NCBI GenBank assembly: GCA_964435115.1
Contig: CAYSYM010000008.1
Location: 22,932-86,931, forward strand
Reading direction: 5' to 3'
DNA: 64,000 nucleotides
Source: CAYSYM01 sp964435115
Lineage (GTDB): Bacteria > Chloroflexota > UBA6077 > CF-72
The notes below the pieces were generated by a model. The model was given only the letters and a program-made list of their open reading frames with translations, was not told where the DNA came from and searched no databases. Below, in pieces: positions 8,445 to 16,200 of the stretch. The position numbers and the translations under genes were made by a program. The first letter of the stretch is position 1. Every line of letters starts with the position of its first letter.

Positions 8445-9571
8445 TTGACGAGCGACGTCTCTACGAGACCTTGCGTGCTTTCGTCGCGGCGCCGAGTCCC
8501 CAGACAGACTTGGGACAGGTACGCCGCTTCATCAGGGACGTCGTCCGCCCACGTCTGCCTGCTGACTACTTCGACCGTGTCGAGCTCGACGAGGACGGCA
8601 ACCTGATTGTGCGCCTGCACGGTGAGGGCCCAGAGAAACCCTTCCTGCTGTGTGCCTATGGCGCCACCTTCCCGCCGGAACGCATGCTGGACGCGTTCAT
8701 CCCCGCGGAGGTGGAAGGCGGGGCGGGCGGGCCGTCCCTCCGCGGAAGAGGCGTTGCCGAGCAGATGTCTGCTCTCGCAGCGGCCGTGGAAGCACTCCGC
8801 AGCCTGGCGGATACGGCCTTCCAGCCACGGCGCGGGCTGATCTTCACGACGACGGTGGCCGGCGAGATGGGGAGCCACGAGGTGGTGGAGGGGATGCGGC
8901 GGCGTGGGAGCCTGGATGCCGGCGACGGCATGCTCGCGGTGGCCAGTAGCAATGCGCTCTGCCTCGGCAACATGGGACGGGTCGATGTGCACGTCGAGGT
9001 ACGGGGCCGGAGCTGCCACAGCAGCACGCCCGAGCGAGGGCTGAATGCGCTGGACGGTGCCTGTCGCGCCCTGCAGCGGTTGCGTGCGGTGCCGCTTGCG
9101 GAGGACCCCGAGCTCGGTCGGCCCACCCTCACGCCCACCCACCTGCAGACGTGGCCACAGGCCAGGCACACTGTCCCGGACCTCGCCGAGATCACGCTGG
9201 ACCGCCGGCTCGTGCCAGGCGAGGAGATCGGCGCCGCCGTCCGAGAGATCGCGGCGGCTCTGGAGCCCATGGCGCCGTTCGAGGTGCAGGTCCGAACGGG
9301 TGCGTTCAACTATCCGAACAAGGTCGCCCCAGACGTCCCCGTGGCGGAGGTCACGCGACGTGCGCTTCGCGAGGTCATCGGGGCAGCCCCGGTGACCTAC
9401 TGGCGGGCAACCCTCGATGCGGGATACTTCACCCGCCATGGCGTACCTACGGTGATCTTCGGCCCTGGAGACATGACGCTCGCGCACACGGATGAGGAGT
9501 GGGTGCCCCTCCGCCAGGTGGTCGAAGCAGCGGAGATCTACCGGCGGGTGTGCATCGGCATGTGCGCGTAG
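8441..9571 (+). CDS. M20-family peptidase/deacylase homologue with altered metal-binding residues
   Basis: 376 aa from ATG 8441, overlapping the LLM stop by 4 nt. The overall M20 (ArgE/CPG2/DapE) frame is clear: N-terminal catalytic part, the dimerisation segment with GRSCHSSTPERGLNALDG (about residues 189-206), and the C-terminal HTDEEWVPL (last metal His). The N-terminal metal site is odd: the usual HxD motif reads CAYGATFPP (71-79, Tyr and Ala in place of His and Asp), the GRGxxDMKG motif reads GRGVAEQMS (102-110, Glu for Asp), and the usual catalytic EE pair reads GE (141-142). So most canonical zinc ligands and the catalytic Glu are replaced. It may use different chemistry, bind without hydrolysis, or be inactive. 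Context: amide/heterocycle catabolic operon. Confidence 0.8.
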   Translation: MIDERRLYETLRAFVAAPSPQTDLGQVRRFIRDVVRPRLPADYFDRVELDEDGNLIVRLHGEGPEKPFLLCAYGATFPPERMLDAFIPAEVEGGAGGPSLRGRGVAEQMSALAAAVEALRSLADTAFQPRRGLIFTTTVAGEMGSHEVVEGMRRRGSLDAGDGMLAVASSNALCLGNMGRVDVHVEVRGRSCHSSTPERGLNALDGACRALQRLRAVPLAEDPELGRPTLTPTHLQTWPQARHTVPDLAEITLDRRLVPGEEIGAAVREIAAALEPMAPFEVQVRTGAFNYPNKVAPDVPVAEVTRRALREVIGAAPVTYWRATLDAGYFTRHGVPTVIFGPGDMTLAHTDEEWVPLRQVVEAAEIYRRVCIGMCA

Positions 9572-9597
9572 CTTGATGAGGAGGGGAGGCTGGAGAC

Positions 9598-9768
9598 ATG
9601 GGCGCACAGGCCGTCGTCAGTGGGCCGTGGCTACGCGGCATCGGTGCCACCGTAGACCGCCGACATCCGCTGCCCCCCGAGTTGCGGGATCCGGCCTGGC
9701 GTGGGCCGGTGGAGGTCGCCCACGCCTCCGCCGCCCGGATGCAGGACGGGCGAGGACCTGACGCCTGA
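9598..9768 (+). CDS. Possible small protein of 56 aa
   Basis: An ATG-initiated frame of 56 codons lies between the M20-like gene and the second importer, preceded at 9581-9590 by a strong Shine-Dalgarno-like GAGGAGGGGAGG. The product (beginning MGAQAVVSGPWLRG, with RHPLPPELRDPAW in the middle) has no signal peptide or membrane segment and matches no family I recognise. Third codon positions are mostly G or C, as in neighbouring genes, but the length is too short for this to be decisive. It could instead be the untranslated leader of the importer operon. Confidence 0.35.
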   Translation: MGAQAVVSGPWLRGIGATVDRRHPLPPELRDPAWRGPVEVAHASAARMQDGRGPDA

Positions 9769-9784
9769 GAGGCGAGGAGACGCT

Positions 9785-10657
9785 GTGGACCCGCAAGTGC
9801 TCGTCAATGGACTCCTGCTCGGTGGGATCTACGCCGCCGTCGGGGTCGGCTTCTCGCTCACCTGGGGAGTGCTCAACATCATCAACATCGCCCATGGCGC
9901 CACGGTCATGCTGGGCGCCTACGTCACCTTCTTCCTCTTCAGCACCTTTGGCATCGACCCGTTCCTCTCCATCCCGGTGTCGATGGCGCTCCTGTTCCTG
10001 CTCGGGTACGTGCTGCAGCGCTTCCTCATCAACAGGGTGATCCCGTACGGCGTGTTCATGACCCTGGTCCTCACGTTTGGCATCTCCATCTTCCTGATCG
10101 ACATGGCGCTGTTCGCCTTTTCAGGTGACTACCGCTCGGTCACCCCCGCCTACGCCGGCGCCGGGTTGAACCTGGGCGGAGTCATCCTCCCGTACCAGCG
10201 GATGGGCGTGTTTGCGGTCAGCCTCGCGCTGGTGGGTGGACTCAACTTCTTCCTCGGTCGCAGCAAGATGGGTCGGGCGATCCGCGCGACCGCCCTCAAC
10301 CGCGAGTCCGCGCAGCTCGTCGGCGTGAACATCTTCCAGATCTACGCCATTACGTTCGGGATTGGCGCCGCGATGGCCGGCGCGGCGGGCTCGCTGCTCA
10401 GTACGACGGTCACCATCACCCCCGTGCTGGGCAACACCTTCATTGGCAAGTCGTTCGTCATCGCCACGCTGGGCGGCCTGGGCACGGTCCAGGGTGCGCT
10501 CATCGGCGGGCTACTGCTCGGGCTGGTGGAGTCGGTAGGGGGCAACGTGCTCGGCTCGTCCTACCAGCAGGCCATCGGCTTCGCCATTCTGGTCGGGATC
10601 CTGATCTTCCGACCCGAGGGCATCATCGGGAAGCAGTTCTACGCCGAGGTCAAGTAA
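9785..10657 (+). CDS. LIV-type ABC transporter permease (LivH family), second importer
   Basis: 290 aa from GTG 9785, preceded by GAGAGGCGAGGAG at a good ribosome-binding distance; the longer frame from 9701 overlaps the preceding small ORF and is not homologous. LivH landmarks: QVLVNGLLLGGIYAAVGVG, NIAHGATVMLGAY, coupling segment IRATALNRESAQLVGVN and FGIGAAMAGAAGSL, ending in LIFRPEGIIGK. First gene of a second complete importer whose order (H-M-G-F-binding protein) differs from the first one (binding protein first). Confidence 0.94.
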   Translation: MDPQVLVNGLLLGGIYAAVGVGFSLTWGVLNIINIAHGATVMLGAYVTFFLFSTFGIDPFLSIPVSMALLFLLGYVLQRFLINRVIPYGVFMTLVLTFGISIFLIDMALFAFSGDYRSVTPAYAGAGLNLGGVILPYQRMGVFAVSLALVGGLNFFLGRSKMGRAIRATALNRESAQLVGVNIFQIYAITFGIGAAMAGAAGSLLSTTVTITPVLGNTFIGKSFVIATLGGLGTVQGALIGGLLLGLVESVGGNVLGSSYQQAIGFAILVGILIFRPEGIIGKQFYAEVK

Positions 10658-10666
10658 GCAGCCGCC

Positions 10667-11683
10667 ATGGCAGGCACGCTGACTGACACTGAATCCGTCG
10701 GGCCGGGGACGGCAGCGACTACCTGGGCCCGCGGCGTCTCAGGGCGCCCCGAGGCCGTGCTGCGTCACCCCCTGGTGCTCGGGGGAATCGTCATCCTGCT
10801 GGCGGTGCTGGCCGCACTCCCCTTCACCCTGACCGGTTTCTGGGTGCGCGTGATGACGACCGTCTTCATGTTCGCGGCCCTCGCCCAGAGCGTGAACATC
10901 ATGGCCGGGTTCGCGGGCTACCCCGACTTCGGCAACATCGTCTACTTTGGGATCGGCGCGTACACCACCGCCTTCCTGATGCGCCTGGACGTGCCCTTCG
11001 CGTTGGCCGTGGCCGGCGGCGCGCTGCTCAGTGCGTCGATCGCCGCGCTGGTCGGCCTGCCAATCCTGCGCCTCAGAGGGCACTACTTCGCCATCGCCAC
11101 CATCGGCATCATGGAGGGCACGCGTGAGCTGGCGGTGAACATGCCGTTCATCGGCGGCGGGTCCGGGCTCAACGTCCCCATCCTCCGCATGCCACCCCAG
11201 CAGTTCTCAGCCGTGATCTACTTCCTCATGCTCGGGCTGCTCATCACGTACAGCGTGCTGGTGTACGGGCTGTCACGCAGCAGCCTCGGCTACGGCCTGC
11301 GTGCCATCAAGGCCGATGAGCAAGCCGCGGCGGTCATGGGCATCAACACGACTCGGGCGAAGGCGACGGCCTGGGCCACCAGTGCAGCCTGCACGTCGAC
11401 CGTGGGCGGTGTCTACGCGCTGTGGGTCGGCTTCATTGAGCCGAGCGTTGTCTTCAACGTGGTCACTGGCACCGAGTACTTCATGATGATGCTGCTCGGC
11501 GGACCCGGCACCGTGCTCGGCCCGGTGCTGGGCGCGTTGACCCTGCAGCTCCTGGGCGTCACCGCCTGGAGCCAGTTCCTGCGCGGCGGCCAGGCGATCC
11601 TCGGCGTCGTGATCGTGCTGGTGGTGCTGTTCCTGCCCAACGGCCTGATGGAGGCGCTCCGCAGCCGGAGGTGGGGACGGTGA
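10667..11683 (+). CDS. LIV-type ABC transporter permease (LivM family), second importer
   Basis: 338 aa, ATG start 9 nt after the preceding stop. About eight membrane segments; LivM landmarks are QSVNIMAGFAGYPDFGNIVY (the usual GHAAF position reads GNIVYFG), LPILRLRGHYFAIATIG and the coupling segment AIKADEQAAAVMGINTTRAK (about residues 216-235), with LFLPNGLMEALR at the end. Forms the pore with the LivH-type protein encoded just upstream. The N-terminal 25 residues are polar and Gly/Thr rich, so a slightly later start is possible. Confidence 0.93.
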   Translation: MAGTLTDTESVGPGTAATTWARGVSGRPEAVLRHPLVLGGIVILLAVLAALPFTLTGFWVRVMTTVFMFAALAQSVNIMAGFAGYPDFGNIVYFGIGAYTTAFLMRLDVPFALAVAGGALLSASIAALVGLPILRLRGHYFAIATIGIMEGTRELAVNMPFIGGGSGLNVPILRMPPQQFSAVIYFLMLGLLITYSVLVYGLSRSSLGYGLRAIKADEQAAAVMGINTTRAKATAWATSAACTSTVGGVYALWVGFIEPSVVFNVVTGTEYFMMMLLGGPGTVLGPVLGALTLQLLGVTAWSQFLRGGQAILGVVIVLVVLFLPNGLMEALRSRRWGR

Positions 11684-12492
11684 CTGCCGCCGTCCAGCTC
11701 CGGCCTGCCGCGGAGCGCGGCGTCGTGCTCCGCGGCGAGCAGGTGACCCGCCGGTTCGGCGGCCTGACCGCGATCGACCGGGTGACCTTCGAAGTGCGGC
11801 AGAACGAGATCTTCGGACTGATCGGCCCGAACGGTGCCGGGAAGACGACGCTCATGAATCTGATCAGCGGGGTGATCCCGCCCAGCAGCGGCCAGCTGCA
11901 CTTCAACGGCCAGGTCATCACCGGCCTGCCCCCGCACCAGATCGCGCAGCGCGGGATCGCCCGCACGTTCCAGGTCATGCGCCCGTTCCGCGGACTCACG
12001 GTCCGCGAGAACGTGGCCATCGGCGCGCGCTTCGGGACGCGCGGCGGCGCACAGACCATGGCGGTGGCCCTGCACCGAGCCGACGAAGTGCTGGCCTGGG
12101 TGGGCTTGGACCACCGTGGCAGTGACGAGGTCACCCGGCTGACCACCGGCGAGCGCAAGAAGCTGGAGTTGGCCAGGGCGCTGGCGATGGACCCTACGCT
12201 GCTCTTGCTGGACGAGGTGATGAGTGGCCTGAACCCGCGCGAGATCGGCGAGGTGATGGCGCTGATCGGGCGTGTGAACCAACTGGGCGTCACCATCATG
12301 CTGATCGAGCACCTCATGAAGGCCGTCATGGGCCTGTGCCACCGGATCCTCGTCCTTCACCACGGTGCCCGCATCGCGCTGGGGACCCCCGAGGAGGTGG
12401 CGATCGACCCAGCGGTCATCGAAGCCTACCTCGGGAAGCGCTACGCCGAGCAGCGGGCCCAGACGGCCAAGGGCGTCGAGGCGAGCGAATGA
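11680..12492 (+). CDS. LIV-type ABC transporter ATP-binding protein (LivG family), second importer
   Basis: 270 aa using GTG 11680, which forms a GTGA overlap with the permease stop; GTG 11671 is an in-frame alternative. Walker A GPNGAGKTTLMN (about residues 48-59), Q-loop ARTFQVMRPFRG, degenerate LivG-type signature LTTGERKKLELARAL, Walker B LLLLDEVMSGLNP and switch IEHLM are present. The protein ends with a polar tail after EAYLGKRY, the usual LivG end. ATGA overlap with the next ATPase gene. Confidence 0.93.
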   Translation: MTAAVQLRPAAERGVVLRGEQVTRRFGGLTAIDRVTFEVRQNEIFGLIGPNGAGKTTLMNLISGVIPPSSGQLHFNGQVITGLPPHQIAQRGIARTFQVMRPFRGLTVRENVAIGARFGTRGGAQTMAVALHRADEVLAWVGLDHRGSDEVTRLTTGERKKLELARALAMDPTLLLLDEVMSGLNPREIGEVMALIGRVNQLGVTIMLIEHLMKAVMGLCHRILVLHHGARIALGTPEEVAIDPAVIEAYLGKRYAEQRAQTAKGVEASE

Positions 12493-13247
12493 GCACCGGG
12501 CAGAGCCGTCCAGCACTCGCCGCGGCGACGACCACGACTCCGGCCCTGGAGGTCCAGGGGCTCGCCGCCGGCTATGGGGCGATCCAGGTCCTGTGGGGCA
12601 TCAACCTCGTGGTCCACCAGGGTGAAGCGGTCGCGCTGATCGGCGCCAACGGCGCGGGCAAGTCGACGCTGCTGCGTGCCATCGCCGGACAGGTGCGCCT
12701 CTCCGGCGGTTCAGTCCGGCTGGCAGGCCAGTCGATCGCCCACGTCCCCGCCCACGAACGTGTCCAGCGAGGCATGGTCATGGTCCCGGAAGGGCGGCAA
12801 CTCTTTCCAGGCCTGACCGTTCGCGAGAACCTGCTGATGGGCGCGTACACCCGTGACGACCAGGGGGAAATTGCGCGTGACCTGCAGCGGGTGTGGACGC
12901 TGTTCCCGCGCCTGCGCGAGCGCGACACCCAGCTCGCCGGGCACATGAGCGGGGGCGAGCAGCAGATGTGCGCCATCGGACGCGCCCTGATGGCACGGCC
13001 GCGACTGCTGCTGATCGACGAGCTGTCGCTCGGGCTGGCGCCGGTCGTCGTGGACCGGCTCATCGAGGCGATCGACGAGATTCACCGCTCGGGCGTGACG
13101 CTCCTCATCGTGGAGCAAGACGTGGGCACCGCGTTGACGATGGCCAGTCGTGGGTACGTCATGGAGAGCGGGCACATGGTGCTCGAAGGCGATCGGGCGA
13201 TGCTCCTTAGCGATCGACGCGTGCAGGAGTCCTTCATCGGGATCTGA
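12489..13247 (+). CDS. LIV-type ABC transporter ATP-binding protein (LivF family), second importer
   Basis: 252 aa from ATG 12489 (ATGA overlap with livG); the longer frame from 12336 lies inside livG. After a Thr/Ala-rich stretch of about 18 residues comes LEVQGLAAGYGAIQVLWGIN, then Walker A GANGAGKSTLL (about residues 53-63), signature MSGGEQQMCAIGRAL, Walker B LLLIDELSLGLAP and switch VEQDV. Ends QESFIGI. Note Asp-Glu-Leu in Walker B where most LivF proteins have Asp-Glu-Pro; this should not affect catalysis. Confidence 0.94.
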   Translation: MSTGQSRPALAAATTTTPALEVQGLAAGYGAIQVLWGINLVVHQGEAVALIGANGAGKSTLLRAIAGQVRLSGGSVRLAGQSIAHVPAHERVQRGMVMVPEGRQLFPGLTVRENLLMGAYTRDDQGEIARDLQRVWTLFPRLRERDTQLAGHMSGGEQQMCAIGRALMARPRLLLIDELSLGLAPVVVDRLIEAIDEIHRSGVTLLIVEQDVGTALTMASRGYVMESGHMVLEGDRAMLLSDRRVQESFIGI

Positions 13248-13319
13248 GCCCGCGAGGCGCGTCCTGGAGAGGGCGACCTCGCGTGCGGGCGTAGCAACAG
13301 GAAGGGGTTGGACACGACG

Positions 13320-14627
13320 ATGAGCACGACACGACGCGATCTCTTGCGACAAGGCCTGGTAGTGGGTGCCGGCGCGGTCGCGCTGCCACTGCTGAATGCC
13401 TGCCAGCCGGCCGCCGCGCCGGCACCCACCACGGCCGCGCCGGCACCGGCCGCCGGCGCGACTCCGCAGCAGGCCCCGGCCAAGGGCAGCCAGACGCTGA
13501 AGCTGGGCGCGTCCGTCGCCCTGACTGGACCGGTCTCGCGGGAGGGCAACCTGGTCAAGGACGGCTATGAGTACTGGCAGAAGGCTGTCAACGACAAGGG
13601 CGGCTTTGACGTCGGCGGCACGAAGTACCTGGTGGACATCGCCCTCTACGACGACGAGTCCAAGGCAGACACAGGCACCCGCCTCGTCGAGAAGCTGATC
13701 ACTGACGACAAGGTGCAGTTCATCCTTGGCCCCTTCTCCAGCGGGATCACCCAGGCGACGAGCACCATCTCGGAGCGCTACAACATCCTGACGATTGCCC
13801 CGCAGGCGAACGCCGATGCGATTTACGAGCGGGGCTACAAGTACGTGTTCTCCATCCTCCCGCCGGCCAGCACCTACCTCCGCGGTGTCCTGGACATGGC
13901 CGCCACCCTCAACCCCAAGCCGACCCGGGTGGCCATCATGATCCGAGACGATCCCTTCGGCATCGCCGCTGGCGAGGGTGCCGCGGCCTACGCCAAGGCG
14001 AAGGGCTTGGACATCGTCTTCCAGGAGAAGTACCCCGCCAACGCCACGGACGTCTCGTCGATTCTCACCAAGGTGCGCGGCACGAACCCGGACATGCTCC
14101 TCGCCTCCACCCTCTTCCAGGACTCGGTCCTGATTACGAAGCAGGCCAAGGACTTGCAGTTCGCGCCCAAGCTGATGGCCTTCACGGCCGGCCCAGCCCT
14201 GCCGGACTTCATCAGCTCGCTCGCCAAGGATGCCGAGGCCGTCATCGGCTCCGAGTGGTGGCTCCCGTCGTTGCGGTTCGAAGGCGAGCCCACGCTGGGC
14301 TCGACCCAGCAGTACGCGGAGGGCATCCAGAAGGCCAAGAACTACGAAGCGGGCTACCACGTCGCCTCCGGCAGCATGGCCGGCCTCGTGCTGCAGCTGG
14401 CGCTGGGATCGGCCGGCAAGGTCGACACGGACGCGGTGCGGGCGGCCCTCCTCACGCTGGAGCCAAAGACGTTCTGGGGACCGATCGGCTGGAACGAGCA
14501 GGGGAAGAACGTGAAGGGCTCGTCCATCCCGGTGCAGATCCAGGACGGCAAGGTGGTCGCGGTCTGGCCGGAGCAGGGGCGGCAACAGCCGCCCAGGTAC
14601 CCGTTCCCGGCCTGGAGTGGGCGGTAG
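13320..14627 (+). CDS. LIV-type ABC transporter substrate-binding lipoprotein, second importer (Tat-type signal)
   Basis: 435 aa from ATG 13320, with AGGAAGGGG 13 nt upstream; a TTG at 13308 is also in frame. The N-terminus MSTTRRDLLRQGLVVGAGAV carries a twin-arginine motif and a hydrophobic stretch ending in the lipobox LLNAC (Cys about residue 28), followed by an Ala-Pro-Thr linker of about 30 residues, so it is probably a Tat-exported, lipid-anchored protein. Mature domain begins LKLGASVALTGPVSREG (Peripla_BP_6). It ends the second importer operon rather than starting it. A Tat signal on a LIV-type binding protein suggests folding before export. Ligand unknown. Confidence 0.92.
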   Translation: MSTTRRDLLRQGLVVGAGAVALPLLNACQPAAAPAPTTAAPAPAAGATPQQAPAKGSQTLKLGASVALTGPVSREGNLVKDGYEYWQKAVNDKGGFDVGGTKYLVDIALYDDESKADTGTRLVEKLITDDKVQFILGPFSSGITQATSTISERYNILTIAPQANADAIYERGYKYVFSILPPASTYLRGVLDMAATLNPKPTRVAIMIRDDPFGIAAGEGAAAYAKAKGLDIVFQEKYPANATDVSSILTKVRGTNPDMLLASTLFQDSVLITKQAKDLQFAPKLMAFTAGPALPDFISSLAKDAEAVIGSEWWLPSLRFEGEPTLGSTQQYAEGIQKAKNYEAGYHVASGSMAGLVLQLALGSAGKVDTDAVRAALLTLEPKTFWGPIGWNEQGKNVKGSSIPVQIQDGKVVAVWPEQGRQQPPRYPFPAWSGR

Positions 14628-15312
14628 TCGGTTGGGCTCGCGCCAGCCTGCTCCCGTCGGCATCGTCACCATCGGCCAGGCGCCCCGGCCCGATATTGGG
14701 GCGGACCTCCGCGCCATCCTCGGGCCGTCGGTGCCGGTGCTCGAAGCGGGCGCCCTGGACGAGCTGGACGCCGGCCAGATCGCCCAGCTTGCGCCCGCTG
14801 GTAGCGACTTCCCCCTCATCACCCGCCTGCGCGACGGCTCGACGGTGGTGGTGGGGAAGTCGCGCGTCCTCCCATTGCTCCAGGAGCGGCTGGACCAGCT
14901 CGCCGCGCGCGGCGCGCGCCTCTTCGCCATCCTCTGCACGGGCAGGTTTCCGGCCTTCCGCGCCCCTGGGCCGGTCCTCTTCCCGGAGCGGGTCATCGCC
15001 GGCACGGTCGAGGCGCTCGGCGTGCGCCGCCTTGGTCTCCTGCCGGCGCTGCCGGGCCAGGCGGCCGAAGTGCACCAGCGTTGGGCGCGGGCCGGCTTCG
15101 AGCCGGTTGTGGCCCCGGCCTCGCCGTACGGGGAAGACCAGGCGATTCTCGAGGCGGTCGCGCAGCTCCGCACCGCGCGGGTGCAGATCGCCGTGCTGGA
15201 CTGCCAGGGCTACCGTCTGCGCCACCGTGACCTGGTGCGCGGCGTGCTCGATTGCCCTGTCCTGGTGCCGACGGCGCTCACGGGCCGGTGGCTTCAGGAG
15301 CTGGCGGCGTGA
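14617..15312 (+). CDS. AroM family protein
   Basis: 231 aa, GTG 14617 overlapping the binding-protein stop; TTG 14632 is an alternative. The N-terminal PAPVGIVTIGQAPRPDIGAD and the general layout match the AroM family, of unknown biochemical function. Cys107 (AILCTGRFPAF) and Cys196 (VLDCQGYRLRHRD) are spaced like the paired cysteines of aspartate/glutamate/hydantoin racemases. I infer that a racemase/isomerase role is possible, which would suit the adjoining allantoinase/dihydroorotase-like gene. The stop overlaps the SDR start by 4 nt (GTGA), so these genes are probably co-translated with the importer. Confidence 0.82.
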   Translation: MGGSRLGSRQPAPVGIVTIGQAPRPDIGADLRAILGPSVPVLEAGALDELDAGQIAQLAPAGSDFPLITRLRDGSTVVVGKSRVLPLLQERLDQLAARGARLFAILCTGRFPAFRAPGPVLFPERVIAGTVEALGVRRLGLLPALPGQAAEVHQRWARAGFEPVVAPASPYGEDQAILEAVAQLRTARVQIAVLDCQGYRLRHRDLVRGVLDCPVLVPTALTGRWLQELAA

Positions 15313-16064
15313 GGTTGGCCGATCAGACCGCCATCGTGACCGGGGCCGGGAGCGGGATTAACCGGGCCATCGCCCTCGGGCTAGTCCGCGAAGGGGCCCG
15401 CGTTGTCGTGGCCGACCTCGACGAGGCGGCGGCCCGGTCGACTCGGGACGCCATCGGCGCGAGCGGTGGCGAAGCCGTCGCGGTGGGCGTGGACGTGCGC
15501 CAGCGGGCGTCCGTGGAGGCGATGCTGGCGGCGGCGCTCGCCACGTACGAGCGGGTGCAGGTCCTGGTCAGCGGTGCGGGGGTGAGCAGCTCCTTCCCGT
15601 TCCTGGAGCTACCCGAGGAGGAATGGGACCGTCTCCTGGCGGTCAACCTCAAGGGGCAGTACCTGTGCGGCCAGGTGGTTGCCCGGCACCTGGCCGCGGC
15701 CGGTGGCGGGAGTATCATCAACATCTCCTCGCAGCTCGGCGAGAGCGCCGTGTTGCCGAACCTGGCGCACTATGTCGCGTCGAAGGGTGGGTCGCGCATG
15801 CTCACGCGGGCAATGGCCGTGGACCTGGCGCGGTTCAGGATTCGGGTCAACGCTCTGGCCCCCGGCCTGACCCTGACCGCCCTGACACGTGAGCGCCTGG
15901 AGGGGGACGCGCGCTTTCTACAGGCTGCGCTGGCGCACATTCCCCTGGGGCGCGTTGGTGCTCCGGAAGACATGGTTGGCGCGGCGGTGTTTCTCGCCAG
16001 CGATGAGTCCGCCTACGTGACCGGCACGACCATCGTCGTCGACGGCGGCTTCCTGGCGTGCTGA
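15309..16064 (+). CDS. SDR family NAD(P)-dependent oxidoreductase
   Basis: 251 aa from GTG 15309, overlapping the aroM-like stop. Classical SDR motifs: TGAGSGINRAIA for cofactor binding (about residues 11-22; Asn replaces the usual Gly in GxxxGIG), Asp in VVVADLDEA suggesting NAD preference, catalytic Ser in INISSQLG and Tyr-x-x-x-Lys in YVASKGG, and the C-terminal VDGGFL. The central VSGAG replaces NNAG. Function within the operon (oxidising an alcohol formed from the imported substrate?) is not determined by sequence. Confidence 0.9.
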   Translation: MRLADQTAIVTGAGSGINRAIALGLVREGARVVVADLDEAAARSTRDAIGASGGEAVAVGVDVRQRASVEAMLAAALATYERVQVLVSGAGVSSSFPFLELPEEEWDRLLAVNLKGQYLCGQVVARHLAAAGGGSIINISSQLGESAVLPNLAHYVASKGGSRMLTRAMAVDLARFRIRVNALAPGLTLTALTRERLEGDARFLQAALAHIPLGRVGAPEDMVGAAVFLASDESAYVTGTTIVVDGGFLAC

Positions 16065-16200
16065 GCGGCCGTCTCCCACGCTCCCTGTGGCGCCAGGGCG
16101 CCGCTGTTCCAGCGACGGCCAGTGCCGGGTCCACAACGCCGGCCGCTCGCCGGGCGCTGTGCTCCTGTGCGCCGATGAACCGACGCGTGAGGTATCCCAC

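Noticed and set aside
12711..15173. 820-codon open frame on the minus strand
   Set aside because: It lies antisense to livF, the binding-protein gene and aroM, all with clear homology. The product is low-complexity Arg/Gly/His-rich sequence with no domain, typical of GC-rich shadow frames.
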